Of a stretch of 64,000 bases of DNA, positions 9,057 to 17,944 are shown piece after piece. Position 1 is the stretch's first letter. The number at the start of each line of letters is the position of its first letter. The notes beneath the pieces were generated by a model. The model did no database searches. It was not told the origin of the DNA and saw only the letters and a program-made list of their open reading frames with translations. The stretch is from positions 186,001-250,000 of the forward strand of contig NZ_JALHAP010000081.1 in the NCBI RefSeq assembly GCF_025215095.1, given 5' to 3'. Origin of the DNA: Dryocola boscaweniae (lineage in GTDB: Bacteria > Pseudomonadota > Gammaproteobacteria > Enterobacterales > Enterobacteriaceae). Made by a program: the position numbers and the translations under genes.

Positions 9057-9827
9057 ATGAAATGTCAACGTGCAATATTTTTAAAATTAACAAACGCCCT
9101 TATTTTTCTGGCTTTATCAACACAGATAGCTTTTGCCGGCATGACGATTTCCGGTACGCGTATTATTTTTCCTGGCAACGAGCGTGAACAAACAGTAAGA
9201 ACAACGAATAAAAGTAATTTACCGTTGCTGGTACAGGTCTGGACCGATGACGGCAGTAAAAATGAAGATATAAATAAGATGAAGGTGCCTTTCACCGTTA
9301 CTCCACCGGTTTATCGCGTGGAGCCGGGCAAGGGCCAAAGCATAAGGCTTATTTATAATGGCATGACTCTGCCACAGGACAGGGAATCGGTCTTTTGGTT
9401 TAATTTGCTGGAAATTCCGCCGGTTAAGGAAACGGCAAAAGAAACCGATCGTCTGGAGCTGGCTTTCAGAACAAGAATTAAAATTTTCTATCGTCCATCG
9501 CAGCTCAAGAGCAGCAGCGCTCAGGAAGTCGAGCGGCTGAGCTGGGAGGTTATCGATGCTGGAAAAGGCGTAAAAGTAACAAACCCAACGCCCTATTATT
9601 TTTCATTTGATTCAGCATCGTTAACGTCCGGAACGGCTAAGCATCAGTTAAACGTCGATATGGTCGCGCCGTTTGAGAGCAAAATATTTACGTTAGCAGC
9701 TAAAGCGACCGTGGGCATTGTAAACAGAGTAGATATTCGGCTTATTAATGATTACGGCAGCGTGGTCGAACACCAGCTCGTTTATTCGCAAGGTAAAAGG
9801 TTAACCCTAAATAACCATAATAAATAG
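9057..9827 (+). CDS. Periplasmic fimbrial chaperone (PapD/FimC family)
   Basis: 256 residues. A signal peptide (about 1-27, ending AFA) is followed by the first immunoglobulin-like domain, beginning MTISGTRIIFPGNEREQTV. The hallmark stretches are VTPPVYRVEPGKGQSIRLIYN and VFWFNLLEIPP. A second domain contains RTRIKIFYRP and VTNPTPYYFSF. These are the conserved positions of PapD-type chaperones, including the R and K of the subunit-binding cleft. It would hold the pilins at 8410 and 12530 and the adhesin at 237 in the periplasm and pass them to the usher. Confidence 0.92.
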   Translation: MKCQRAIFLKLTNALIFLALSTQIAFAGMTISGTRIIFPGNEREQTVRTTNKSNLPLLVQVWTDDGSKNEDINKMKVPFTVTPPVYRVEPGKGQSIRLIYNGMTLPQDRESVFWFNLLEIPPVKETAKETDRLELAFRTRIKIFYRPSQLKSSSAQEVERLSWEVIDAGKGVKVTNPTPYYFSFDSASLTSGTAKHQLNVDMVAPFESKIFTLAAKATVGIVNRVDIRLINDYGSVVEHQLVYSQGKRLTLNNHNK

Positions 9828-9920
9828 TCGTCAGCGGATAGCGAAAGATTATTCGCAAGATGCGACATGAGTATTTGTTGCAATTGGAAATGCGCCGGCT
9901 GTGTCCAGGGAGTCAGGAAC

Positions 9921-12539
9921 GTGAAACCGAAAGAAATTAAAAAATATGTCCGAAGCGTTCAACGCGGATCTCAATTAGCGTTTGCTGTCCGCCATATTCT
10001 GGTTGCTTCTTTAGGTGCCAGCTTTTCTGTGCTTGCCCAGGGAAACAGCGAGTTCCTGATTCCTGCAGCTAAACAAGCTTCACATCCTGAAACCGTGAAA
10101 TTTAACAGCGAATTTATTCACGGTCTTAGCGTTGACGTATCGCAGTATTTCCAGGGAAACCCGAGTCCGGCAGGTAAATTTGTAATACAGGTTTTCGTGA
10201 ATGGCGAAAACCGCGGTCGGCATGAAGTGTTGTTTACGCCTGTTGAAGGAAGCGTAAGCGCGCAGCCTTGCTTTATACGTGAGGAACTGTCCCGTTTCGG
10301 TATTAAGGTTGCGGACGCGCCGGAGCCTGATGAGTCCGGAAAAGAGCAATGTGCGGTAATTGAACGGTGGATAACTGGCGCTGAAGCCAGCTATCAGGCA
10401 GGAGATTTTAATCTCGATCTGACGGTGCCGCAGGCTTATCTGGTGCGGCATCCGCGAGGATATACCGATCCGGCTTCGTGGGACTCAGGGGTGACCGCGG
10501 CTCTGCTGGATTACAACAGTAACTTCTACGCTCAGCAGACGTCTGACCGTTTTAGCAGCGCTGATGGGCGTTCATTGAGCGGAAACCTCGGGCTGCTGGC
10601 CGGATTTAACTTCTATGACTGGCGGCTGCGTAAACGTATTAATACTCACTGGACCAGCGGTTCGCCAGCCCATACCCAGAGCCTTTTCACCCGACTTCAG
10701 CGGGATATTTCTGTACTGAGAAGCCAACTGACGCTGGGTGACAGCACAACCAGCGGCGACCTGTTTGACAGCCTGACCGTACGAGGTATCCAGCTACAGT
10801 CCGATGACCGCATGCTGCCGGACGGATTGCGTAACTATACGCCTTTAATACGAGGCATCGCGGAGACGAACGCCAGAGTGCAGGTGTCCCAGCGAGGCCA
10901 GACCATCTATGAAACTACCGTCCCCCCCGGGCCATTTGAACTAAGTGATGTTGGTGCGATGGGCTACGGCGGCGATTTACAGCTCACTATTACTGAGGCG
11001 GATGGCCGTGAAAGAAACCAGATTATCCCTTTCTCCGCGCCTCCTATGCTGCTGCATGACGGGGTTTCTCGTTTCGGCATCACGGTTGGAAAGCTCAAGG
11101 ATAAATCTTTAGTTGAGGAGCCGGGCATGGCTCAGGGCTTCTACCAGTATGGCCTCGGCAATCTGTATACGCTGTATGGGGGAGGACAGTTTTCGGATAG
11201 CTATGCGGCGCTGGGTCTGGGGCATGCGTTTAACACGCGGTTAGGCGGGATTTCGATGGATGTTACCCGCGCGCGCAGCGAGCTGAAGAATGGCGAAACG
11301 TCCACCGGCAACAGCTTTAACATCGGTTATAGCAAATATCTGGACGCAACGGCGACGGATTTGACGCTTGCCGCTTATCGCTATTCGTCAAAAGGTTTTT
11401 ATAGCCTGAGGGACGCAACTCTCGATCGCTACGGCTCAAATGATGACGCCTATCGGGTGGATTACCGCACAAGGCAGCGTTTTACGCTTAGCGTCGGCCA
11501 GTCGCTGTGGAATGGCGGAAGGCTGAATTTTTCCGGCAACTTTTATAACTACTGGGACGATCGTTCTTCTTCCCGGCAGTTTATGCTGACGTATAACAAA
11601 TCCGAGCGTTATTTTTCCTGGTCGGCTTCGGTTTCCCGCACGTTTAACAGCGACGGCGAGGATATCAACAGCATGATGCTCACCGTGAGCGTGCCTCTTG
11701 GCCAAAGCACCATGGTTGAAAAGCCATTGTTCAGCACGCTCTACACTTCCGTTACGCATGACTCTGACGGTAGCAGCACGGCGCAGGCCAATATGATCGG
11801 TAGCCAGGGAGCGCAGAACGAGTTGAGTTACGGTGTGGGCAGCAGCGTTAATAAGACGAAGAACGATACTACCCTCGCCACCATTAATGGCAATGTGAAC
11901 TACAACTCCTCCTTAGGGCAGTTTGGTTCTACTGCATCGCTGAGCAATAAATCCAGCCAACTGTCATTCTCCGCGAACGGCAGTCTGGTGGCACACGATG
12001 GCGGCATAACCCTGGGACCGCGCCTTGGCGACTACCCGTTTGCGATAGTCAATGCGCAGGGCGCGGAAGGCGCCAAAATGCTCAACGGATATGGTTCAAA
12101 AATTGACGCTAACGGCTATGCCATCGTGCCGTCTCTGACGCCGTATCGTGAGAACACCGTCGCGGTTAATACCGTCGGTCTTCCGGCTACGGTGGACGTC
12201 CTGGAAAATGAAAGTACCGTCATTCCCCGTATGGGAGCCGCCGTAAAGGTGAACGTGAAAACGCTGGTCGGTGATCCGATTGTGCTGACCGTGCGTGATG
12301 GGCAGGGCAATTATTTGCCGATTGGCACGGATATTCTCGGCGAGAATAATACCAGCCTCGGTATTGTTGGGCAGGGCGGTATGGCTTTTATTCGCGGCTG
12401 GAATGCGGCTAAAAATAATCTGTACGTTAAAAATTCATCCGGAGCGCGTATTTGCACTATTTATGCAAGCTCAGATATTTCTAACAAAATTATGCGAGCA
12501 TTTGGTTCCGTCATCCAGGTAGAGGTTACATGTCATTAA
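9921..12539 (+). CDS. Outer-membrane fimbrial usher (FimD/PapC family)
   Basis: About 872 residues from a GTG at 9921, which has GGGAG eight bases upstream and gives a plausible signal peptide (FAVRHILVASLGASFSVLA). An in-frame ATG at 9867 would add 18 residues but lacks a good ribosome binding site. The N-terminal chaperone-binding domain (VKFNSEFIHG, FVNGENRG), the 24-strand beta-barrel with RSQLTLGDSTTSGDLFDS and the middle plug region, and the C-terminal domains (VPSLTPYRENTV, LPIGTDILGE, paired cysteines at the end) are all present. It is full length. The usher secretes and orders the subunits at the outer membrane. Its 3' end overlaps the minor pilin by 10 bases. Confidence 0.93.
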   Translation: MKPKEIKKYVRSVQRGSQLAFAVRHILVASLGASFSVLAQGNSEFLIPAAKQASHPETVKFNSEFIHGLSVDVSQYFQGNPSPAGKFVIQVFVNGENRGRHEVLFTPVEGSVSAQPCFIREELSRFGIKVADAPEPDESGKEQCAVIERWITGAEASYQAGDFNLDLTVPQAYLVRHPRGYTDPASWDSGVTAALLDYNSNFYAQQTSDRFSSADGRSLSGNLGLLAGFNFYDWRLRKRINTHWTSGSPAHTQSLFTRLQRDISVLRSQLTLGDSTTSGDLFDSLTVRGIQLQSDDRMLPDGLRNYTPLIRGIAETNARVQVSQRGQTIYETTVPPGPFELSDVGAMGYGGDLQLTITEADGRERNQIIPFSAPPMLLHDGVSRFGITVGKLKDKSLVEEPGMAQGFYQYGLGNLYTLYGGGQFSDSYAALGLGHAFNTRLGGISMDVTRARSELKNGETSTGNSFNIGYSKYLDATATDLTLAAYRYSSKGFYSLRDATLDRYGSNDDAYRVDYRTRQRFTLSVGQSLWNGGRLNFSGNFYNYWDDRSSSRQFMLTYNKSERYFSWSASVSRTFNSDGEDINSMMLTVSVPLGQSTMVEKPLFSTLYTSVTHDSDGSSTAQANMIGSQGAQNELSYGVGSSVNKTKNDTTLATINGNVNYNSSLGQFGSTASLSNKSSQLSFSANGSLVAHDGGITLGPRLGDYPFAIVNAQGAEGAKMLNGYGSKIDANGYAIVPSLTPYRENTVAVNTVGLPATVDVLENESTVIPRMGAAVKVNVKTLVGDPIVLTVRDGQGNYLPIGTDILGENNTSLGIVGQGGMAFIRGWNAAKNNLYVKNSSGARICTIYASSDISNKIMRAFGSVIQVEVTCH

Positions 12540-13117
12540 TTAACGCAATCATGCCGGGTATAAAATATTTCCGCGCAGCTTTACTTACGGCAATGGTCGG
12601 TAGCCAGGTATTATCAACCGCTTCCGCCTGCGTAACCGACTGTTCAATAGAAGTTAATTTTACCGGCAATTATACCGATGAAACCTGCAATGTAATAATT
12701 GATAATGCTGGCAATGATGCGGTGATTTCTTTACCGCAGCGGGCTACCCGTCTTTTAAAGCAAAATGGCAGCGAGACCGGGAGTACCCCGTTTGATATTA
12801 CACTGAAAGATTGCCCGGCCAGCCGTACGGTAAGCGTGTTTTTCAACAGCAGTTTCTCCAGTGCGGATACCGCTACCGGCAATTTGCTCAATACTACCGG
12901 CGCCAATTTTGCGCAGCATGTGCAGATCAGGCTACGTAAAGAAAATAATTCGCAGGTCATTATTGATGATGCAATAACGGGGCAGGACTATATTATTTCT
13001 TCTGCCGCTGATCCATTAACTCACCGGTTTACAGCGAGTTATTATGCAAACGGGGACTCAACCGTCACCGCAGGAAAAGTCCATGCGGCGGCCGGCGTCG
13101 AGCTTGTTTATAAATAA
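12530..13117 (+). CDS. Minor fimbrial subunit
   Basis: 195 residues with an N-terminal signal segment (about 1-33, ending STASA) and a single pilin domain: VNFTGNYTDETCNVII with the first cysteine, FDITLKDCPA with the second, and a C-terminal AAGVELVYK strand. It resembles the major pilin in layout but is different in sequence, so an adaptor, tip-shaft junction or terminator subunit is likely. It overlaps the usher gene by 10 bases. The next gene, tssB, follows after 95 bases with no clear terminator, so fimbrial and T6SS genes may share a transcript. Confidence 0.82.
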   Translation: MSLINAIMPGIKYFRAALLTAMVGSQVLSTASACVTDCSIEVNFTGNYTDETCNVIIDNAGNDAVISLPQRATRLLKQNGSETGSTPFDITLKDCPASRTVSVFFNSSFSSADTATGNLLNTTGANFAQHVQIRLRKENNSQVIIDDAITGQDYIISSAADPLTHRFTASYYANGDSTVTAGKVHAAAGVELVYK

Positions 13118-13212
13118 CAGAGGGAAGGACGATATTATTTATTATCTGAAAGCTAAGCATCGGACTAGCGACAAATTTATTCATAAGCATTTATTAAAGA
13201 GCATTTAATCCT

Positions 13213-13734
13213 ATGAGCAAAAGTAATTCGCAGAAATTTATTGCGCGTAATCGCGCGCCGCGCGTACAGATTGAATATGACGTGGAAATTTATGGCAGTG
13301 AAAAGAAAATTGAACTGCCGTTTGTTATGGGCGTTCTGGCGGATTTATCCGGCAAGCCTCTGGAGCCGCTTCCTCCTCTGGCTGACAGGAAGTTCCTGAG
13401 TATTGATATCGATAACTTTGATGAGCGCATGAAGGCGATGCAGCCGCGTGTAGCCTTTGCCGTGCCTAACACCTTAACGGGTGAAGGTCAGTTGATGGTC
13501 GATATGACGTTTGAAAGCATCGACGATTTTTCTCCGGATGCGATTGCCCGCAAAGTGGATTCCTTATCACAGTTGCTTGAAGCCCGTACCCAGCTTGCCA
13601 ATCTTCAGACTTACATGGACGGCAAAGCCGGAGCAGAAAGCCTGGTGATGGAAGTATTAAAAGATAAAACGCTACTGAGTACGCTGGCCAGCGCGCCTAA
13701 GCCTGAGCAGATTGATACTGAAGCCGCGTCCTGA
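13213..13734 (+). CDS. tssB: T6SS contractile sheath small subunit TssB (VipA)
   Basis: 173 residues, the standard length. Family signatures are NRAPRVQIEYDVEIYG at the N-terminus, LPFVMGVLADLSG (about 36-48), RKFLSIDIDNFDERM (about 61-75) and FSPDAIARKVDSLSQLLEAR (about 108-127). TssB pairs with TssC to build the sheath whose contraction drives the Hcp tube. The tssC gene follows 21 bases later. Confidence 0.97.
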   Translation: MSKSNSQKFIARNRAPRVQIEYDVEIYGSEKKIELPFVMGVLADLSGKPLEPLPPLADRKFLSIDIDNFDERMKAMQPRVAFAVPNTLTGEGQLMVDMTFESIDDFSPDAIARKVDSLSQLLEARTQLANLQTYMDGKAGAESLVMEVLKDKTLLSTLASAPKPEQIDTEAAS

Positions 13735-13755
13735 AAGTGATCCAGAGAGAAAATT

Positions 13756-15255
13756 ATGGCTACGCAAACACAAACAAGTAAACAGGCCGCAGTACAGGTC
13801 GAAACGCAAAGTGATTTCAACGACTTATTAACTCGTGAGTTTAAGCCGAAATCCGACCAGGCAAAAACCGCGGTCGAAATGGCGGTAAGAACGCTTGCCG
13901 AGCAGGCTTTATCAACCTCAATAACGATGGCTGACGATGCCTATAAAAATATCGCGGCTATTATTGCTGAAATTGATCATAAGCTTTCAGAGCAAATTAA
14001 CCTGATCCTTCATCATGACGAGTTTCAGCGTCTGGAAAGCGCCTGGCGCGGTTTACATTATCTTGTGAACAACACGGAAACGGACGAGAAGCTGAAGCTG
14101 CGTTTTATGGATATCTCCAAGGATGACCTGCGACGCAACATGAGGCGCTATAAAGGCATCGCCTGGGATCAAAGCCCGCTGTTTAAACAAATCTATGAAG
14201 AAGAATATGGTCAACTGGGCGGCGAGCCGTATGGCTGTCTGGTTGCCGATTATCACTTTGATCACAGCGCGCCCGACGTAGACCTGCTTTCCTCAATAGG
14301 TAAAGTGGCCGCCTCTGCCCATATGCCGTTTATCACCGGCGCATCGCCGTCCGTGATGCAGATGGATTCCTGGCAGGAGCTGGCTAACCCGCGCGATCTG
14401 ACCAAAATCTTCACCCAAAATCTGGAGTACGCGGCCTGGAATTCACTCCGCCAATCGGAAGATTCACGTTATATCGGCCTGGCGATGCCGCGTTTCCTTG
14501 CGCGCCTGCCGTATGGCGTTCGCACAAATCCGGTAGATAACTTCAACTTTGAAGAGGTCACCGATGGCGCGGATCACAGCAAATTTGTCTGGTCTAACGC
14601 CGCTTATGCGATGGCGGTAAATATAAACCGCTCATTCAAACATTATGGCTGGTGCACCATGATCCGCGGCGTGGAAAGCGGTGGGGTGGTAGAAAATCTT
14701 CCTTGCCATACTTTCCCGACCGATGACGGCGGCGTGGATATGAAATGCCCAACGGAAATTGCCATTTCCGATCGCCGTGAGGCCGAGCTGGCAAAAAACG
14801 GCTTTATTCCGCTGGTCCATCGTAAAAACACCGATTACGCGGCGTTTATTGGCGCACAGTCGCTGCAGAAACCGGCGGAATATTACGATCCGGACGCAAC
14901 GGCGAACGCCAATCTTTCTGCCCGCTTACCTTATTTGTTTGCCTGTTCACGCTTTGCCCATTATCTGAAGTGCATCGTGCGCGACAAGATTGGTTCTTTC
15001 AAAGAGCGTGAAGATATGCAGCGCTGGCTGAATAACTGGGTGATGAATTATGTGGATGGCGATCCGGCGAACTCATCTCAGGAAACTAAAGCGCGTCGTC
15101 CACTGGCCGCCGCAGAAGTGGTTGTTGAAGATATCGAAGGTAATCCGGGTTATTACCAGGCGAAATTCTTCCTGCGCCCGCATTTCCAGTTGGAAGGGTT
15201 AACCGTCTCTCTGCGTATGGTTGCCAAATTACCTTCACTGAAAGGTGTTGCCTGA
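13756..15255 (+). CDS. tssC: T6SS contractile sheath large subunit TssC (VipB)
   Basis: 499 residues, full length. Clear TssC stretches are FQRLESAWRGLHYLVNNTET (about 95-114), YGCLVADYHFDH, FITGASPSVMQMDSW, YIGLAMPRFLARLPYG and the C-terminal YYQAKFFLRPHFQLEGL. It forms the sheath with TssB and is the substrate engaged by ClpV. In the 179-base gap after it, an A+T-rich palindrome (15265-15285) followed by a short T run could act as a weak terminator before hcp. Confidence 0.97.
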   Translation: MATQTQTSKQAAVQVETQSDFNDLLTREFKPKSDQAKTAVEMAVRTLAEQALSTSITMADDAYKNIAAIIAEIDHKLSEQINLILHHDEFQRLESAWRGLHYLVNNTETDEKLKLRFMDISKDDLRRNMRRYKGIAWDQSPLFKQIYEEEYGQLGGEPYGCLVADYHFDHSAPDVDLLSSIGKVAASAHMPFITGASPSVMQMDSWQELANPRDLTKIFTQNLEYAAWNSLRQSEDSRYIGLAMPRFLARLPYGVRTNPVDNFNFEEVTDGADHSKFVWSNAAYAMAVNINRSFKHYGWCTMIRGVESGGVVENLPCHTFPTDDGGVDMKCPTEIAISDRREAELAKNGFIPLVHRKNTDYAAFIGAQSLQKPAEYYDPDATANANLSARLPYLFACSRFAHYLKCIVRDKIGSFKEREDMQRWLNNWVMNYVDGDPANSSQETKARRPLAAAEVVVEDIEGNPGYYQAKFFLRPHFQLEGLTVSLRMVAKLPSLKGVA

Positions 15256-15434
15256 TTCCGGAAAAAATAAATTAATAATTTATTTTTTCTTAAAAGATAC
15301 GGCTGCGCCGGGTTTCCGCGCGCACTGTAAAAGCCAGAGGTTATTTTTATTTGTTTCGAATAAAAACTCTGTCTTTATTTCGTTCGTTACAAACGGTGTA
15401 ACGTACTTCAATGAGAGCTGATAAAGGAAATAGT

Positions 15435-15920
15435 ATGGCTCAGGATATGTTTATTAAAATTGATGGCATCGAAGGTGAATCTCTGGATGCTTCCCATAAA
15501 AATGAAATTGAAGTGCTTTCATGGCGCTGGGCCAGCAGTCAGCATGCAAATATGCATAGCGGTTCAGGCGGTGGTTCCGGTAAAGCAACGGTAGAAGATT
15601 TCTGCTTTGAACACTATGTAGATAAAGCCAGTACTAACCTGCTGAGCTACTGTCTGTCTGGTAAGCACATTAAAGACGTTCAGTTTGTGGTGCGTAAAGC
15701 TGGCGGCGATCCGCTGGAATATCTGACCGTTAAATTCACCGACGTCATCATTACTCGCGTTGAAACCGCAGGTTCAGTCGAAGATGAAACCCGTCCGCGT
15801 GAGAAAGTCACCTTCGCCTTCACTAAGCTCACTCAGGATTATGTGATGCAGAATGCTGAAGGCGCCAAATCTGGTGTTATTTCTACCAGTTACGACGTTA
15901 AAGCAAACCTGCGCAGCTAA
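15435..15920 (+). CDS. tssD: T6SS tube protein Hcp (TssD)
   Basis: 161 residues starting MAQDMFIKIDGIEGESLD, the classic Hcp opening. The start is chosen for the AAGGA ribosome binding site eight bases upstream; an upstream in-frame ATG at 15411 has none. Other hallmarks are WRWASSQHANMHSGSGGGSG, FEHYVDKAS and the C-terminal FAFTKLTQDYVMQN. Hcp hexamers stack into the inner tube and are exported. It has its own 5' gap (179 bases) and a strong 3' hairpin, which suggests expression partly separate from tssBC. Confidence 0.97.
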   Translation: MAQDMFIKIDGIEGESLDASHKNEIEVLSWRWASSQHANMHSGSGGGSGKATVEDFCFEHYVDKASTNLLSYCLSGKHIKDVQFVVRKAGGDPLEYLTVKFTDVIITRVETAGSVEDETRPREKVTFAFTKLTQDYVMQNAEGAKSGVISTSYDVKANLRS

Positions 15921-15940
15921 TACTGTCTGAGTAAGCTAAC

Positions 15941-15970
15941 GGAGTTTTACCGCTTCGGCGGTAAAACTCC
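15941..15970 (+). terminator. Perfect 13-bp hairpin after hcp
   Basis: GGAGTTTTACCGC and its exact reverse complement are separated by the very stable TTCG tetraloop (15954-15957). No T run follows, so read-through into tssJ is expected. The structure probably stabilises the hcp message or attenuates the downstream genes, raising Hcp output relative to the membrane complex. Confidence 0.65.
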
Positions 15971-16057
15971 TGTCAGGTCGCGCGCATTAATTTTATGGCG
16001 AATATCGTCAAGCCAATGTGAAAAATTCAAAACATTGTTGAAGGCCCTGGTGGTGAT

Positions 16058-16594
16058 ATGTTTCTGCGAAAAGGATTAAAAAAATATTGTTCCGGCATGC
16101 TGGCAGGGATCGGGGCAATATTATTATCGGTATTGATTAGCGCATGCAGCAGCCATCATCCACTCCAGCCTGAGCCTGGTGAAATAAAGTTAAATCTGTT
16201 TGCCGCCAGAGATATTAATCCAAATAAAATGGGCCAGCCGGCGCCACTGAATTTGTTTATCTATACCGTTAAAGAACCGGATGCTTTTACTAACGCCGAC
16301 TTTTTCGACATCGTAGATGGAAGCCGTAAAAATATGCAAAACGCAGCCTCAAAAATTTATGAGGCGATTTTACAGCCGGGTGAATCACGAACCCTGTTCA
16401 TCAGTCTGAGTAGCGATATAAAAACGTTGGGGTTTGTAGGCGCCTATCGCAATCTCAACGATGCACGGTGGATAGTCACCTGGAATGTACCTGATAAGAA
16501 ACAATCATGGTGGCAAAAATTTTTTAGCGAGGATTCGCTTGAGTTAAATGCTTATTTCCAAAAAACAGCAATTACAATTAAAAAAATGGATTAA
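16058..16594 (+). CDS. tssJ: T6SS outer-membrane lipoprotein TssJ
   Basis: 178 residues. A lipoprotein signal with lipobox LISAC gives Cys30 as the lipidated residue. The mature part contains the TssJ features KLNLFAARDINPNKMGQPAPLNLFIYTVK and, later, ILQPGESRTLFISLS and FVGAYRNLNDARW, given here as separate pieces of a transthyretin-like fold. TssJ anchors the TssL-TssM membrane complex to the outer membrane. The ribosome binding site is GGTGGTG. It starts the tssJ-K-L-M block, which is tightly spaced. Confidence 0.93.
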   Translation: MFLRKGLKKYCSGMLAGIGAILLSVLISACSSHHPLQPEPGEIKLNLFAARDINPNKMGQPAPLNLFIYTVKEPDAFTNADFFDIVDGSRKNMQNAASKIYEAILQPGESRTLFISLSSDIKTLGFVGAYRNLNDARWIVTWNVPDKKQSWWQKFFSEDSLELNAYFQKTAITIKKMD

Positions 16595-16597
16595 ACC

Positions 16598-17944
16598 ATG
16601 AGAACAAATAAAGTCGTCTGGAGTGAAGGGCTATTTCTGCGCCCGCAGCTTTTTCAACAGCAAGAGCGCTATTTTGAATATTATGCTCATAAACGAGCTT
16701 CAACGCTCAGCCCCTTTTTTTGGGGATTTTCCCAGTATGAAATCGACAGGGAAGCGCTCACTTACGGCAAGTTAGTTCTGCGTACCGCGCGCGGGGTATT
16801 ACCGGATGGCACACCATTCGATGTTCCCGACCATGCCGATCTGCCAGAGCCGCTGACCATTTTGCCCGAACATCTGGGAAAAATGATCTATCTGGCGGTT
16901 CCTTTGCGGCTGGATAACAGCGATGAAACGATATTTAGCCAGCACGATGCCAGCTCGCTGGCGCGTTTTAGCGCCCAGGAAGCCGAGCTTTGTGACACTA
17001 ACGCCATTCGTCAGGGGCCGAAGCCGGTACAGCTCGCCAAGCTCCGCCTGAAGCTGGTTTCTCAGGCGGAGATGACCGAATCGTGGATAGGATTACCGTT
17101 AACCCGCGTTAAGGCCATTCAGCCGGACGGGAGCGTGCTGCTGCACCTGGAGGATTATATTCCGCCGGTGACTGGCTATGCGGCTAATCCCCTGCTCAGC
17201 GAATGGCTTACGCACCTCAATGGTCTGGTCAAAATGCGCGCCGAGATGCTGGCGAATCGTCTCTCCTCATCAGACGGCAAAGCCAGCGCCAGCGCGGAAG
17301 TGGTGGATTATTTGCTGCTGCAAATTTTCAATAAATACGAGCCCATTCTCGACCATCTGCGTCATATCCCTGAGCTACCGCCGATTATTCTGTATGAAGA
17401 GCTGGCCAAGCTGGCAGGCGAGCTGTCGACGTTTGTGCGCACTAAAACGCGCCGTCCGAAAAGCGCGCCAGGATACGACCATGCCAGACTTTATCCCTCT
17501 ATTCGTCCACTGGTGGATGATGTTCATGATTTGCTGAATCAGATTCTGGTACGAGCGGGTCAGCTTATTGAGCTGCATGCGAAAGGTAACGGCGTCTGGT
17601 CGGCTTCGGTGCTGCCGAATGAGCTGCGTTCGTTTTCCAATCTGGTGCTGGCGGTTCATGCGCAGTTGCCGATGGACGTGCTGCAGCAGCAGTTCCAGGC
17701 ACAGGCCAAAATCAGCGCGCCTCAGCAGCTACACGAACTGGTGCGTTCACATTTGCCAGGCCTGGTGCTGCAAAGCTTACCGGTGCCGCCGCGGCAAATT
17801 CCTTACAGCACGGGCTATGTCTATTTCGAGCTGCTTAAAAATGGGCCTTTCTGGGACAAAATTTCCGCCACCGGCGCGCTGGCGCTGCACGTTGCAGGTG
17901 AGTTTCCTGGTCTGAAAATGGAACTCTGGGGAATCAGGATCTGA
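16598..17944 (+). CDS. tssK: T6SS baseplate protein TssK
   Basis: 448 residues. It begins VVWSEGLFLRPQLFQQQERY, the TssK hallmark, and contains FFWGFSQYEIDREAL (about 40-55), LPLTRVKAIQPDGSVLL and the helical middle domain. TssK is the trimer that links the baseplate to the TssJLM membrane complex. It begins three bases after tssJ, and its stop shares one base with the tssL start. Confidence 0.96.
   Translation: MRTNKVVWSEGLFLRPQLFQQQERYFEYYAHKRASTLSPFFWGFSQYEIDREALTYGKLVLRTARGVLPDGTPFDVPDHADLPEPLTILPEHLGKMIYLAVPLRLDNSDETIFSQHDASSLARFSAQEAELCDTNAIRQGPKPVQLAKLRLKLVSQAEMTESWIGLPLTRVKAIQPDGSVLLHLEDYIPPVTGYAANPLLSEWLTHLNGLVKMRAEMLANRLSSSDGKASASAEVVDYLLLQIFNKYEPILDHLRHIPELPPIILYEELAKLAGELSTFVRTKTRRPKSAPGYDHARLYPSIRPLVDDVHDLLNQILVRAGQLIELHAKGNGVWSASVLPNELRSFSNLVLAVHAQLPMDVLQQQFQAQAKISAPQQLHELVRSHLPGLVLQSLPVPPRQIPYSTGYVYFELLKNGPFWDKISATGALALHVAGEFPGLKMELWGIRI

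Noticed and set aside
9867..9920. N-terminal extension of the usher from the ATG at 9867
   Set aside because: It adds a Cys-rich stretch not seen in ushers and lacks a ribosome binding site. The GTG at 9921 has GGGAG at good spacing and gives a cleaner signal peptide.
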